From Candidatus Kuenenbacteria bacterium (GTDB lineage: Bacteria; Patescibacteriota; Patescibacteriia; UBA2196; GWA2-42-15), in contig JAAZOM010000025.1 of the NCBI GenBank assembly GCA_012797775.1, positions 1 to 36,509 on the forward strand: a stretch of DNA of 36,509 nucleotides. Direction: 5' to 3'. A model generated the notes under the pieces. The model worked only from the letters and a program-made list of their open reading frames with translations, did not search any database and was not told the DNA's origin. Shown piece by piece: positions 1 through 9,700 of this stretch; the stretch's first letter is position 1; each line of letters begins with the position of its first letter. The position numbers and the translations under genes are program-made.

Positions 1-516
1 ACTTTATCGGCACCGGTAAGCTACACCGTTCAGACCAAGTCGGAGTATTCATTATCCGACAGCGGCCAGACCGTCTTACTGACCCGGGGTGAACTCACTG
101 ATTACCCCGGCAGATTGGCCATCTCGGTGATCGCACGCTTTGAAGGAGAAGGCCCATTTATGAGCGGGGTCACTTCTGTCGAAAGCCCTAAAATTTGGGC
201 ACTCTCCGTCGCGCAGATTGCTGGTGTGGATTCACGCGCCACTTCGCCGGACCAATTCACCCTGTCGCAGAACTATCCCAATCCCTTCAACCCTTCAACC
301 AATATCACCTACACCCTAGCCAAGAAGTGCCAGGTTAAACTAGGCATCTATAATCTACGTGGTGAGTTGGTCGAGACGTTAGTCGACACCGAGCAACATG
401 CCGGTAATTACACCTTCACCTGGAACGCGATCAATGCTCCGAGCGGAGTTTATATCTGCCGTTTAATCGCCGAGGGTGGGGGAGTTTTGACCAGGAAAAT
501 GACCCTGATGAAGTAG
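1..516 (+). CDS. C-terminal end of a secreted protein with T9SS/FlgD-like sorting domain (5'-truncated)
   Basis: The reading frame is open from base 1, so the start lies outside the window; the stop is TAG at 514-516. The last ~85 residues are a typical Por-secretion/FlgD-Ig-like tail: NYPNPFNP, then an alternating beta pattern with KLGIYNLRGE, GNYTFTWNA, SGVYICRL and a terminal RKMTLMK. In the families I know, this tail targets proteins to the type IX secretion system of Bacteroidota, Ignavibacteria, Zixibacteria and relatives. Nothing else in the window suggests such an organism. Three lines counted by hand are about 55-60% G+C, clearly above the roughly 40% of the genes further on. It is therefore either recently acquired or part of a chimeric contig. 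The protein's main domain is not visible. Confidence 0.8.
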   Translation, partial: TLSAPVSYTVQTKSEYSLSDSGQTVLLTRGELTDYPGRLAISVIARFEGEGPFMSGVTSVESPKIWALSVAQIAGVDSRATSPDQFTLSQNYPNPFNPSTNITYTLAKKCQVKLGIYNLRGELVETLVDTEQHAGNYTFTWNAINAPSGVYICRLIAEGGGVLTRKMTLMK

Positions 517-567
517 GGATGACGGGAGGAGCTTTTCATGGAGCTGGGTTCTTCAGGAGGAAATCTA

Positions 568-609
568 GGCCGACAAGTTGAGTTATTAAAACAACTTGCC
601 GGCCTTTTT
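568..609 (+). terminator. Rho-independent terminator
   Basis: Arms GGCCG-a-CAAGTTG (568-580) and CAACTTG-c-CGGCC (592-604) pair over 12 base pairs with one A/C mismatch around an 11-nt loop, followed by five T. It closes whatever is transcribed before rpsU. The 517-567 stretch in front of it holds no convincing gene. Confidence 0.85.
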
Positions 610-629
610 ATTTTTATCAAAATAAATCT

Positions 630-658
630 TTGACGAAATAAACTTTCTTTGATATATT
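630..658 (+). promoter_or_regulatory. Sigma-70-type promoter of the rpsU transcription unit
   Basis: TTGACG (630-635) and TATATT (653-658) are separated by exactly 17 nt, each one base from consensus. Transcription would start near 665, giving a leader of about 113 nt before rpsU. No other comparable promoter is seen before 13365, so this one may drive the whole run of genes that follows. Confidence 0.75.
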
Positions 659-699
659 TAAATCAGTATTTTGTCCCCAAAGTAGGGGATAATTTAACC

Positions 700-753
700 A
701 AAATCCAAATTCATTTTTTGAGTTTTTATCCGCCATCTGGCTGATTGGATTTT
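700..753 (+). promoter_or_regulatory. Structured rpsU leader with unusually strong Shine-Dalgarno downstream
   Basis: AAAATCCAA (700-708) pairs perfectly with TTGGATTTT (745-753), enclosing a small GCCA/TGGC hairpin. A second hairpin, TCCCC/GGGGA (673-688), lies upstream. The stem ends 10 nt before AAGGGGGTG (764-772), which can pair with the 16S rRNA tail over nine bases with one G-U wobble and lies 5 nt from the ATG at 778. The structure is seen; its role in controlling rpsU is inferred. Confidence 0.45.
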
Positions 754-777
754 GACCTTTTGAAAGGGGGTGTTTTT

Positions 778-1038
778 ATGGCCGTTGAAGTAAAAAGAAA
801 ACAAAACGAATCGACCGAAGGGTTGCTTCGCCGTTTTTCCCAGCGCGTTTTACAGAGCCGGGTTGTTTTTCGTGCCAAAGCTGGACGTTATAGAACAAAG
901 CCAAAAACCAAACGTCAGGTAAAAGAATCGGCTTTGCGTCGCAAATATCTGCGTGAAAAAAGAGATTATCTCCAAAAAATCGGACAACTACCAGAAGAGA
1001 CAACTGGCAATTTTGGTAAATCATCTTTTAAAAGATAA
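778..1038 (+). CDS. rpsU: 30S ribosomal protein bS21
   Basis: The 86-residue product begins MAVEVKRKQNES and continues with the basic helical body of bS21, including the RYRTKPKTKRQVKESALRRK stretch. bS21 sits on the 30S platform beside the 16S rRNA 3' end and the anti-Shine-Dalgarno sequence. The common form has about 60-70 residues; the extra C-terminal residues here are a modest extension. An upstream in-frame TTG at 745 is rejected because the ATG at 778 has the strong site AAGGGGGTG at 5 nt and starts at the conserved N-terminus. The yqeY gene follows after 5 nt, the classic rpsU-yqeY pairing. This is one of very few genes in the window with a clear ribosome binding site. Confidence 0.96.
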   Translation: MAVEVKRKQNESTEGLLRRFSQRVLQSRVVFRAKAGRYRTKPKTKRQVKESALRRKYLREKRDYLQKIGQLPEETTGNFGKSSFKR

Positions 1039-1043
1039 TTTTT

Positions 1044-1490
1044 ATGAGTTTGCTCTCGCAGCTGGACAATGATCTCAAGTCCGCCATGATCGCTCGCAAT
1101 AGTGAGTTGACTGATTTGTTGCGCCTCCTGAAAGCCGCTCTCAAAAATGAAATGATTGGTCTCAAAAAACAAGATTTGACCGATGAAGAAGTTTTCAAAG
1201 TCCTCAAGCGCGAAGCCAAAAAGCGTGAAGACTCTATCCCCCTTTTCACTTCTGGTAATCGCCCAGAGTTAGCCGCAAAAGAACAAGCAGAATTAGCTCT
1301 GATCAAAAAATATCTGCCCGCAGAATTGAGCGAAGACAAAATCAGAGAAATTGTTGAATCCGTTATTGCCGAGCTCGGCGCTTCTTCTCCGAGTCAATTT
1401 GGCCTCGTCATGAAAGCCGCCATGGCCAAAGCCGGCGGCCAAGCTGATGGCGGCGTTGTTAGTAGGGTGGTCAAAGAAATTTTAAAGTAA
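1044..1490 (+). CDS. yqeY: GatB/YqeY domain protein
   Basis: The 148-residue product has the length and sequence pattern of stand-alone YqeY: an N-terminal helix (LLSQLDNDLKSAMIARNS), the LRLLKAALKNEMI helix, a KREDSIPLF linker, the KYLPAELSEDKIREIV segment and a C-terminal MAKAGGQADGGVVSRVVKEIL. The family resembles the tRNA-binding tail of GatB, the amidotransferase subunit that makes Gln-tRNA(Gln) and Asn-tRNA(Asn), but free-standing YqeY has no firmly known function. It sits 5 nt after rpsU, as in many bacteria, so the two are co-transcribed. There is no clear ribosome binding site, only an AT-rich stretch before the ATG. Confidence 0.93.
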   Translation: MSLLSQLDNDLKSAMIARNSELTDLLRLLKAALKNEMIGLKKQDLTDEEVFKVLKREAKKREDSIPLFTSGNRPELAAKEQAELALIKKYLPAELSEDKIREIVESVIAELGASSPSQFGLVMKAAMAKAGGQADGGVVSRVVKEILK

Positions 1491-1505
1491 AACTAAAAAA
1501 TAAAT

Positions 1506-3677
1506 ATGAAAAAAATATTTTTTCCTCTTTTTATTATTTTGGCGATTTTTCTTTTGGCCGAGCCCGCTTCCGCCGCCAGTAGCCTCACCACTCGCCTCAA
1601 GGGCCGACTGCTCCTCCAAGTAGAGGATCGCGGTCGTATCTGGTATGTGGATCCAGTTGGCTCACAAAAGCACGAGGTCACCTTTGCCAATGCTTTGGAA
1701 TTATTCAAAAAATTATCCCTAGGTATTACCAATAGTGATCTCAATAAAATTCCCATTGACCCCGAGGCTGTCTCTGATCAGCTGGACACTGATAATGACG
1801 GTTTTTCTGATAAAAGTGAAGTGCAGAATGGTTATCATCCCGAAGTTGCCTCCAATCCAGACAAGCGCGGCAATGACAAGGTTTCGCCTTACCCGGCTCT
1901 TATGAATCGCCTCAAAGGCCGACTACTTCTCCAAGTCGAGGATCGTGGCCGTATCTGGTATGTGGATCTGGATGGCAAGAGATGGGAAGTTACTTGGGGT
2001 AATCTGATGAGCTTGTTTACCAAGCTGGCGCTGGGTATCAAAAATACTGATTTGGATGAAGTAGGCGAGTGGCAGACGTATCATAGCAATAGTTATGGCT
2101 TTGAATTTCAATTTCCGACCAGCTATTCTATCAAGCCGTCAAGTGAATATGCCCTCTATTTAATCAATGCTTCTGACAACGCCTCAATTTTCCTTCGCAT
2201 TGATGGCCAATTTAATCTAGAAATAATTAAAAACAATTATGCGCCCACGGGTTTGGCTGACCCGCCAAAGAAGGTTATCTTGGGGAAAAATACTTTTTAT
2301 TATTACGGACCGGGTGGCGGTGGCGTAAATTATCCCGACCAATATTTCTATAATCTGAATGGGCAACTGCTTATTATTAGTTTTGATGGTCCTTATGACA
2401 ATAGTAAGACGCCTACCGACCGAACCAAAAAAATGGAAAGTAAATTATTGAGCACCTTTAAAATCTTCAAAGCAGTTGACCCCACCGCTGGCTGGCAGAC
2501 ATATCACTTTGAGGGAGTAGTTTACAAAAAGGGAGACAGTTTAATCTCTCTTGACTTTAAGACTGGGGAAAAGACAAATATGATATTAAATAATCCAGAT
2601 CTAATAGATTTTGATTTATCGGAAGACAATAATTGGGTGGCAAGATCTTTTAAGGAATCTGGCTTTGATGGCAATTCGGATATAACTTTATACAACATGG
2701 AATCAAGCGGTGTAAAGAGATTAACCCAGAAAAACGACATTGCCTCATTCAACCCCAAGGTTTCCTCGGCCAATAACAAGGTTTTATATGTGAGGCGGAC
2801 ATATGATTCTGTCACCAGCCAGTTATCTGATGGGGAAATATGGTCAATCAACCTTGATGGCGACATTGACAGTTCAAAAAAATTATTTTCCGCGGACATA
2901 ATAAGTAATTTGGCGACAGAAACTTGTGTCAGCGAGGAGGAAAAAAAGAGCGTCAAAATTGGTATTTATGATGTCAGCCCAGATGGCAAAAGTGTCGCTT
3001 ATTGGAAAAAAGGCATCGGTGCCGAGTGCAGTGGTCTCTGGCAGTATCCATATTATTCAAATATTGATGGCACAGATTTTCTGACAGAAAAATTTAAACA
3101 ACAAAATATTTTTGTTTATGAAAATAAGAATTATAATTGGGACATATATAAAATAAACTGGCAAAGCGATGGAAGTTTCGTGGTCGGCAACCAAGGCCCC
3201 ATCCCATTCTCTAGTGAATCAATCTACTATTATGATGCAAGCCAGAATAAAAAATGGGGCATAATAGATGCTTACAAAAAAGACTATCGCGATTATTTTA
3301 GCCAGGTCTTTTTATTAGACGCCCACAAGCTAAAAGATGATACAATTTTATTAGTTTATAAATTATATTTCAATCAGTGGGATAATAGCTATTATGAACA
3401 AGGAAAATTTGTTGGGGAAAAATATTTATGGAAAAAAATAAAAATAGGCACCGATCTTGTCCCAAATGATTTAATGACCGGTAAGCTTATTTTTGCTTCC
3501 GAAGGAATGGATCAACTAGACAGGATAAGTGATATAAAAATATCAGATGATGATTCTTCATTGTTATATGTTAGAAAGATAAGTGATAGTCAATATGGTT
3601 TTTATAAATTTGATATTGCCAGTGGTATAGATGAGAAAATTGATGAATTCAACGAACAAATAGTTTTTGATTTGTAA
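1506..3677 (+). CDS. Exported surface protein: duplicated RLKGR module, PsbP-like domain and C-terminal beta-propeller-like region
   Basis: The 723-residue product starts with a signal peptide (about residues 1-23, hydrophobic core then PASA|A). Two copies of a ~55-residue module follow, near residues 29-84 and 134-187, each with RLKGRLLLQVEDRGRIWYVD and ending LGI-N-DL. Between them is a calcium-type loop, DTDNDGFSDKSE, of the thrombospondin-3 kind. A PsbP-like segment begins at the second WQTYHS (about 190-330). The remaining ~380 residues have repeated sheet-forming segments such as DLSEDNNWVARSF and DVSPDGKSVAYWKK, typical of TolB/DPP-like propellers. The RLKGR module is familiar to me from CPR surface proteins but has no known function. 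It lies in the rpsU run, 33 nt before the giant protein. It is probably secreted or cell-wall associated, since it has no membrane anchor after the signal. Confidence 0.75.
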   Translation: MKKIFFPLFIILAIFLLAEPASAASSLTTRLKGRLLLQVEDRGRIWYVDPVGSQKHEVTFANALELFKKLSLGITNSDLNKIPIDPEAVSDQLDTDNDGFSDKSEVQNGYHPEVASNPDKRGNDKVSPYPALMNRLKGRLLLQVEDRGRIWYVDLDGKRWEVTWGNLMSLFTKLALGIKNTDLDEVGEWQTYHSNSYGFEFQFPTSYSIKPSSEYALYLINASDNASIFLRIDGQFNLEIIKNNYAPTGLADPPKKVILGKNTFYYYGPGGGGVNYPDQYFYNLNGQLLIISFDGPYDNSKTPTDRTKKMESKLLSTFKIFKAVDPTAGWQTYHFEGVVYKKGDSLISLDFKTGEKTNMILNNPDLIDFDLSEDNNWVARSFKESGFDGNSDITLYNMESSGVKRLTQKNDIASFNPKVSSANNKVLYVRRTYDSVTSQLSDGEIWSINLDGDIDSSKKLFSADIISNLATETCVSEEEKKSVKIGIYDVSPDGKSVAYWKKGIGAECSGLWQYPYYSNIDGTDFLTEKFKQQNIFVYENKNYNWDIYKINWQSDGSFVVGNQGPIPFSSESIYYYDASQNKKWGIIDAYKKDYRDYFSQVFLLDAHKLKDDTILLVYKLYFNQWDNSYYEQGKFVGEKYLWKKIKIGTDLVPNDLMTGKLIFASEGMDQLDRISDIKISDDDSSLLYVRKISDSQYGFYKFDIASGIDEKIDEFNEQIVFDL
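1593..1967 (+). repeat. Intragenic duplication of a 60-nt unit (1593-1652 and 1908-1967)
   Basis: The two 60-nt copies differ at six positions, all in third codon positions (AAG/AAA, CTG/CTA, CTC/CTT, GTA/GTC, CGC/CGT, GGT/GGC), so the encoded 20 residues are identical. The sequence after each copy diverges much more. Confidence 0.9.
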
Positions 3678-3710
3678 TATCAACTAATTACTTTGTAGAT
3701 TTTAAACCCC

Positions 3711-6700
3711 ATGCGCAAAAAATCTCCAAAATATTATTTTCTTTTGGCAACGGTTTTAATCGTGCTCGTCTTGGGCGCCGTTGCTTTTTTATTGCCGGAA
3801 AGTATTAATGCCGCTGATGATATATATGGCGTAAACTATGGCGCCGCCACTGGTCTGTCAGGAGAGGATATCCGTATCACCGTAATCAAAGTTATCCGGG
3901 CGATTCTTGGCACTCTTGGCGTTATCGCTTTAGTTATTATTCTCTATGCCGGTTTCCTATGGATGACCTCGGCTGGTAGTGAAGAAAAAATAGCTAAAGC
4001 CAAAAAAATAATTTTAAACGCGGTAATTGGCCTCGTGATTATAATGATGGCTTTTGCCATAGTCCAGTATATCTTTAAAGTTTTGAGCGGCGAAGGTAAT
4101 GGCGGAGGGGGCGGCGGCTTTTGTAATATTGGCGAGTGCTCTGGCTGTCTGCGTTGCGTAGACGGACAAAATTATCGTTATGATGTATCCTGTGATCCTA
4201 GCTGCAACAATGGCGGCGGTGGCGCTGACTCCTTTAAAATTGAAGAAGTGCAGACTGCCCATGGTGCAGTTCTAGCTACTTCGCCTTTCAAAAATCCTCA
4301 AAAAAGCAATGTTTTTTGGTGTAGTAAAGTTCAGACAGTTTTTAATCACAATATTGATAATAATACCGTCACCGGCGCTTTTTCCTCACCAGCTGTCACG
4401 ACCGACAAATTGCGCATTGCCGCCCTGACCAATCCTGAATCAGTGGCCGATGGCAGTTGGAATACTTTTGGCAATGTCTTGGTCTTCACGCCCAAGAACA
4501 ATTCTTATGACAACAGGAAAACAACACACGCGAGCCACCTGCCGACAGTTTTAAAAGATTTGAGCAAGCGCAATTTATCACAATGTGCCAATGTGGCTGA
4601 TTGTAATAGTTCTCCACCGCCCGATTTCACCTGGAATTTCTATGTGGGCGAAGAAGGGGACTCAGTGAATCCAACCATTGTCAGGACTTATCCCAGAAAA
4701 GATATCCCTTATGACGCCAATGTTTCTCGCGATCCGATTATTGAGGTATATTTTTCAGAAAACATTGATGCCACCAGTTTGTTTGGCGGTACCGGCAACT
4801 CTACCCCCAGTCCGGCTCATTTTACCCTTGAAGAGTTGGACAAAAATGGCAACCCCGTTGGCACCGTCGACAATAATATTTTTTCTGCCAACATGGACGG
4901 GCAGGGCTTTCGGGTAAATCTCATTTCTCCCAATTTATTAAAATCATTCACTACCTATCGGGCGACAGTCAAAGATATCTCTGATCTCTGCGGCAACAAG
5001 ATGGACCCCGCTTCTTTTTCGTGGCAATTTACTACCAATGACAAAGCTCCGGGCGTGGAAAATTTTTATCCCACCGGCGACAGTAATTGCCCCAATATCC
5101 GGCCAGCTATCACTTTCAATACCACCATGTATGAGCAGGAAATACAATTTACCATCAGCGAATACGTGGTTGTCAACAACCAAAATCAAATAGTCCAGCA
5201 GTTCAACTACATTCTCGCCCCGCACCAGACCATGGCCAACAATTCCGCCGGCGTATTCCAAGTGACTGACGCGGGTGACCCCAGTGACCCAAATTATAAT
5301 ATCAATGAGCATTTCCGTTCTTATGAATTTATTCCGAGCGGCGACCTAAAAGATAATTCCAAATACCATATCAGCGTGGTGACTGATAAAATTTTAGATG
5401 CCAATCGCACCGTATTGACCAAGTCCTGGGATTTTGGCGTCTCTGATCTTTCCAGATGCGTCTGCTCTCCGTATATCTCGGGTTTGAGTAAGGAAAATGG
5501 TCCGGTTGGGGAGTGCCTCACCATCTCTGGCCAGTGTTTCAAGGGCACAGCCGCCAATCCGGCCACAGTCGCTGAAATAAAATTTGGTTCAAAAACTGCC
5601 TTTATTCCCAACACTGCTGATTATGGTGATAATTATATTGCTACTACTGTACCAGATGGTTTGAGTGCCGGTGACCGCCCCAAGGTGGTCATGAGCATAA
5701 AATACCAGGGCGCTAATCAGAATATTCTACCGAGCAACCAAAAAGATTTTTATATTTTGAGTGGCAAGGCCGAGGGCCCATGTCTCTGGTCTGTGCGCCC
5801 CAATAGCGGTGATCGAGGATCAAGAGTAGAATTATCCGGTATTCGTTTTGGCGCTTTTGGTACTATCCATGAAGCTCATTTTACGCCCTTTGCCACCGCC
5901 GTTTATCAGATACCAAACACCGCGGACTGGACTGATACTTTGATAAAAAATATCATAGTACCAGCCACCGCTCTTGATGGTGATGTCAAATTAAAAAATG
6001 ATAAGGGTGAAAGCAATGGTGTGCCCTTTAATGTCAATTTTTGCGGTGACAACAGCCTTGACCCAGGCGAAGAGTGTGATGGCGCCAACCTGAACGGCAA
6101 GACCTGTGCTGATATGGGCTTTGTCGGAGGAGACCTCACTTGCGACTCAAGCTGCAAATTCAAAAAAGATAAATGTTCCAATGCCCCAGGCATTGTCATT
6201 AATGGTGTTTGTGCCCTGGTGTGCCTTGGCGGTAGTAATGACGGCAAGAGCTGCACGAGCGATACAGATTGTCCTAGTGGTTTCTGTCAGATAAAAAATG
6301 ATGGTCTACCCAGTCCCAGCCCACGCCCCAATGCCAGCAATGTTTGTATTAATACCGCCATCTCCGCCTTATTTACTACAGACATTCAGCTCACCACTAT
6401 CAATACCACCAATATTTATCTACAAAAATGTAACACCAATAATTGCCAAGATGATAATTCTGACCCGGCTAATCCCAAGCCAGGTGTCAACCCAACACGT
6501 ATCACCGCCTCTGTGGTCGCCGCAGGCAACAGGAGTTTTGTTCTGACTCCCACCAGCAACCTGGATACTTCCACCACCTATCAGGCGACTATAAAGAAAG
6601 ATATAAAAAACACATCCGGCGTTAACATGCCAAATGATTATATCTGGCGCTTCCAGACCAAAAGTTCCGGCACCCTTTGCCCCATTGATAAAGTTTATGT

Positions 6701-9700
6701 AGAGCCACGAGATATTACTGTCAATGGTAATATTGCCACCCCCTACAACGCCAAAGCAATAGCTCCTTTTATTTCTACCAATTGTTCGTTGATCAACGCC
6801 AATGCTTACAACTGGCAATGGAAAGTGGAAGACAACAATAATCCGACCATAGGCGTTAGTATCTCTGGCGGCGGGCCTTCAGTTACTGCTACCTCTGGTA
6901 CAAAGTCAGGCACCGTTTATGTCTCTGCCGAAACAGAGAATAAAAAAGACCAAGGCAAACTAAATGTTTTTGTGGACACTTGCTCCAGCGATATTGATTG
7001 TGCCGTTAATCCAAACTGTGTTAGCACCTGCGATATCCCGACCAAGCGTTGCAAACCGGTTGTTAAATCTCTCAACCCGTCTTCTGGCCCAAATGGTCGC
7101 TGGGTAACAATTACTGGTTGCTATTTCAAGTCAAACCGTGGCAGCGGCAAAGTAGAGGTTGGTCCAGACTCAGTTAATATTTACCCTTGCAGTGAAAGAT
7201 GGAGTGATACAGAAATTATTATTTCCATACCGTCGAGTCTCGTTAGCGCCCCCGTTGATTTGCCGGTCATAGTTACAGACCAATATGGTTTATCCAGTAA
7301 TAAAAATATTAAATTTAAATACATAGAGGATTGCATCCTTGGTGTTAGTGCCCCAGCCGGTGGTCTACCGGGTCTTTGTTCTCTCAACCCCAATATGGGG
7401 AAATGGGGAGATGCTATTAGTTTGGCTGGAGAAAAGCTTGGCACCACTCAAAAATTGGTAAAATTTAATGGTTCTAGCGGTGCTATCGATGGCGCAATCA
7501 ATAATTGGTCCAACACAGGTATCAGCGCCAAAGTACCACCCAATACTATTACCGGTCCTGTTTATGTTGAAATTGATGGTTGTCCGAGCAACAGTCTAAA
7601 TTTTAATTTGGCCACTGGCGGCGCTGGTTCTGATTGTGATAAAAATAAGACCACCGCCACCTGCGATGCTGATAATAATCTTTGTTGGAGTGGTCTGATT
7701 TGTGATCGGGTGTCTTGTAAATGCCAAGCGCCCCCCAAGGCCAGCATCATTTCATCCTCGCTTTCACCGGTTGCCACAAATGCCTGTCGCAATAGTATTG
7801 TCCAGGCGACCTTTGATCAAAAGATGGACCAGGCAACTATCAATGGTAATACTGTTCTAGTTTTTAATAAGTCAGCTGACGACGTAGGTAAGAAATGTTA
7901 TGACGAAACCGAGATTGCCCTTGGCCCCGACAACCAAAAGATGGGCTTGTTGTCCGTGGTTTTTGAAAAAATAAAGAACTTCTTCCGTCCCAGTAAGGCC
8001 AAAGCCGCTGGCGGCGACTGGTATTGCCCGGTATCCGGCAACTTGAGCTCTTTCGAAGTCGCCAAGGGGGGAGAGGGCTGTACCAACGATGATGGTTGTA
8101 CTGTTATTAGATTTACTCCAGATAGAGGATTGTTTGCTGGTAACACCAAATATTTAGTTTATTATCTTGGTGGAGCAAATGGCCTCAAGACATCTTTTGG
8201 GGCAGAAATAAATACCAACGCTTCCTCCAAAAAATACAAAGATATTTGGTCCCAATCTTTTACCACCAAAAATGAGATTTGTAAAATTGCCAAGGTCTCG
8301 GTCAATATTGAATATAAAGGTGTTCAAAAGGAAAAAGTCTCACGAGATTACTTTACCTGCGCTGACCGTGATATTTGCCCCGATGATGTTGATGCCTCTG
8401 CCGCTGGCAATCAACACAAATATACTGCCATCGCCCTAGACAAAGACAACCAAAGGTTATCCGCCGCTTATCAGTGGAAACAAAATACCAATGAATTTTT
8501 AATTATTAATTCTGCTAACCAGCAAGTGACCAACATTACTTCTCAGAAAAAGAGTGGGGAAACGACCGTCAGCGCCACGGCTTCTGATCCTGATCCGGCA
8601 GTTGGTTTAGCCACTGGCTCAGTTATCGTTACCAATTTTATTTGCGAGAATCCTTGGCCCACCTTTAGCCAAGGTTTCCCTTATTCCGACAAAGCCAACA
8701 ACTGTAACGTTTCCGGCAGCACCGCTGATTGTTATGACATGACCTTTACGACTTTTTATTGCCGCGATTATGGTCAGATGAATAAATTTTGCAAAGATGG
8801 GGTTAACGCTGCCAAGGCTTGTATAAATGACACAGGTTGCCCCAGCAGCAAATGTCTTGAGCCCACTGCCGACGATTTACCAGCCCTCAACATACCCGGC
8901 AAGATAAAGGGCAGAGAAAAGGGTTATTGCGTCGGTGGCGATCGCAATGGTGCTGAGTGCTCGACAGACACCACTTGCGCGCCAACTGGCCATTGCTACA
9001 ATTCAGTCAAAGAATTTTTATTTCTTATCGAAAATGACAACAAAAAAAGATGTTCCGCCAGCAACATTGATTGCTCCACAGAGACCTGTCCGGTCGGGGA
9101 GACTTGTGATACTCTAAATGATTCTATCGGCATTAGAATATACAACAACGGTGAGCATCTCTCGCCTTCTGCCTGGGCTCAAAAATATGAAAACAAACCC
9201 GCCAGCGGTACCACTGGTAAAATTGACGGCTATGAATCAATGGCTGCCGGACGCACTTCTTATGTCAATATGGCCGTAGATCAGGACCCCGCCGGCACAC
9301 ACAATATTTTTACCAATATATTCTTGGTGTCACACACCGACAATCCAAAGATTACCACCACAGAAACCTACAATCAGATCACCCAAAACCTTGTTTTTAA
9401 TAGCAATAGCATCACCAACAATCGTATCTGCGTTGGCGGCACAGCCCCAGGAACATATTGTCTCAAAGATAGTGACTGTGGAGCTGGTGGTACCTGTGAT
9501 GCGAAAAAGGACAAATTAGCCAGAGATGTCATCCGCATGGGGCACCTCAAACAAATGATTTATTTTTTGGACAAATATCGAGGCACTTGTAGCAAGCATG
9601 TCAATCTTGCCTGTGTCTCTGATTCTGATTGCCCCGGGACTAGCACTGGCGAGACTTGTAATATCTCTCACGGCAGCTACCCGACCTTGTCAGCTGGCAC

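Noticed and set aside
539-634. A 31-codon frame with GGGAGGAG 6 nt before its ATG
   Set aside because: It reads straight through the terminator stem at 568-604 and has no protein-like composition; the ribosome-site match may be chance.
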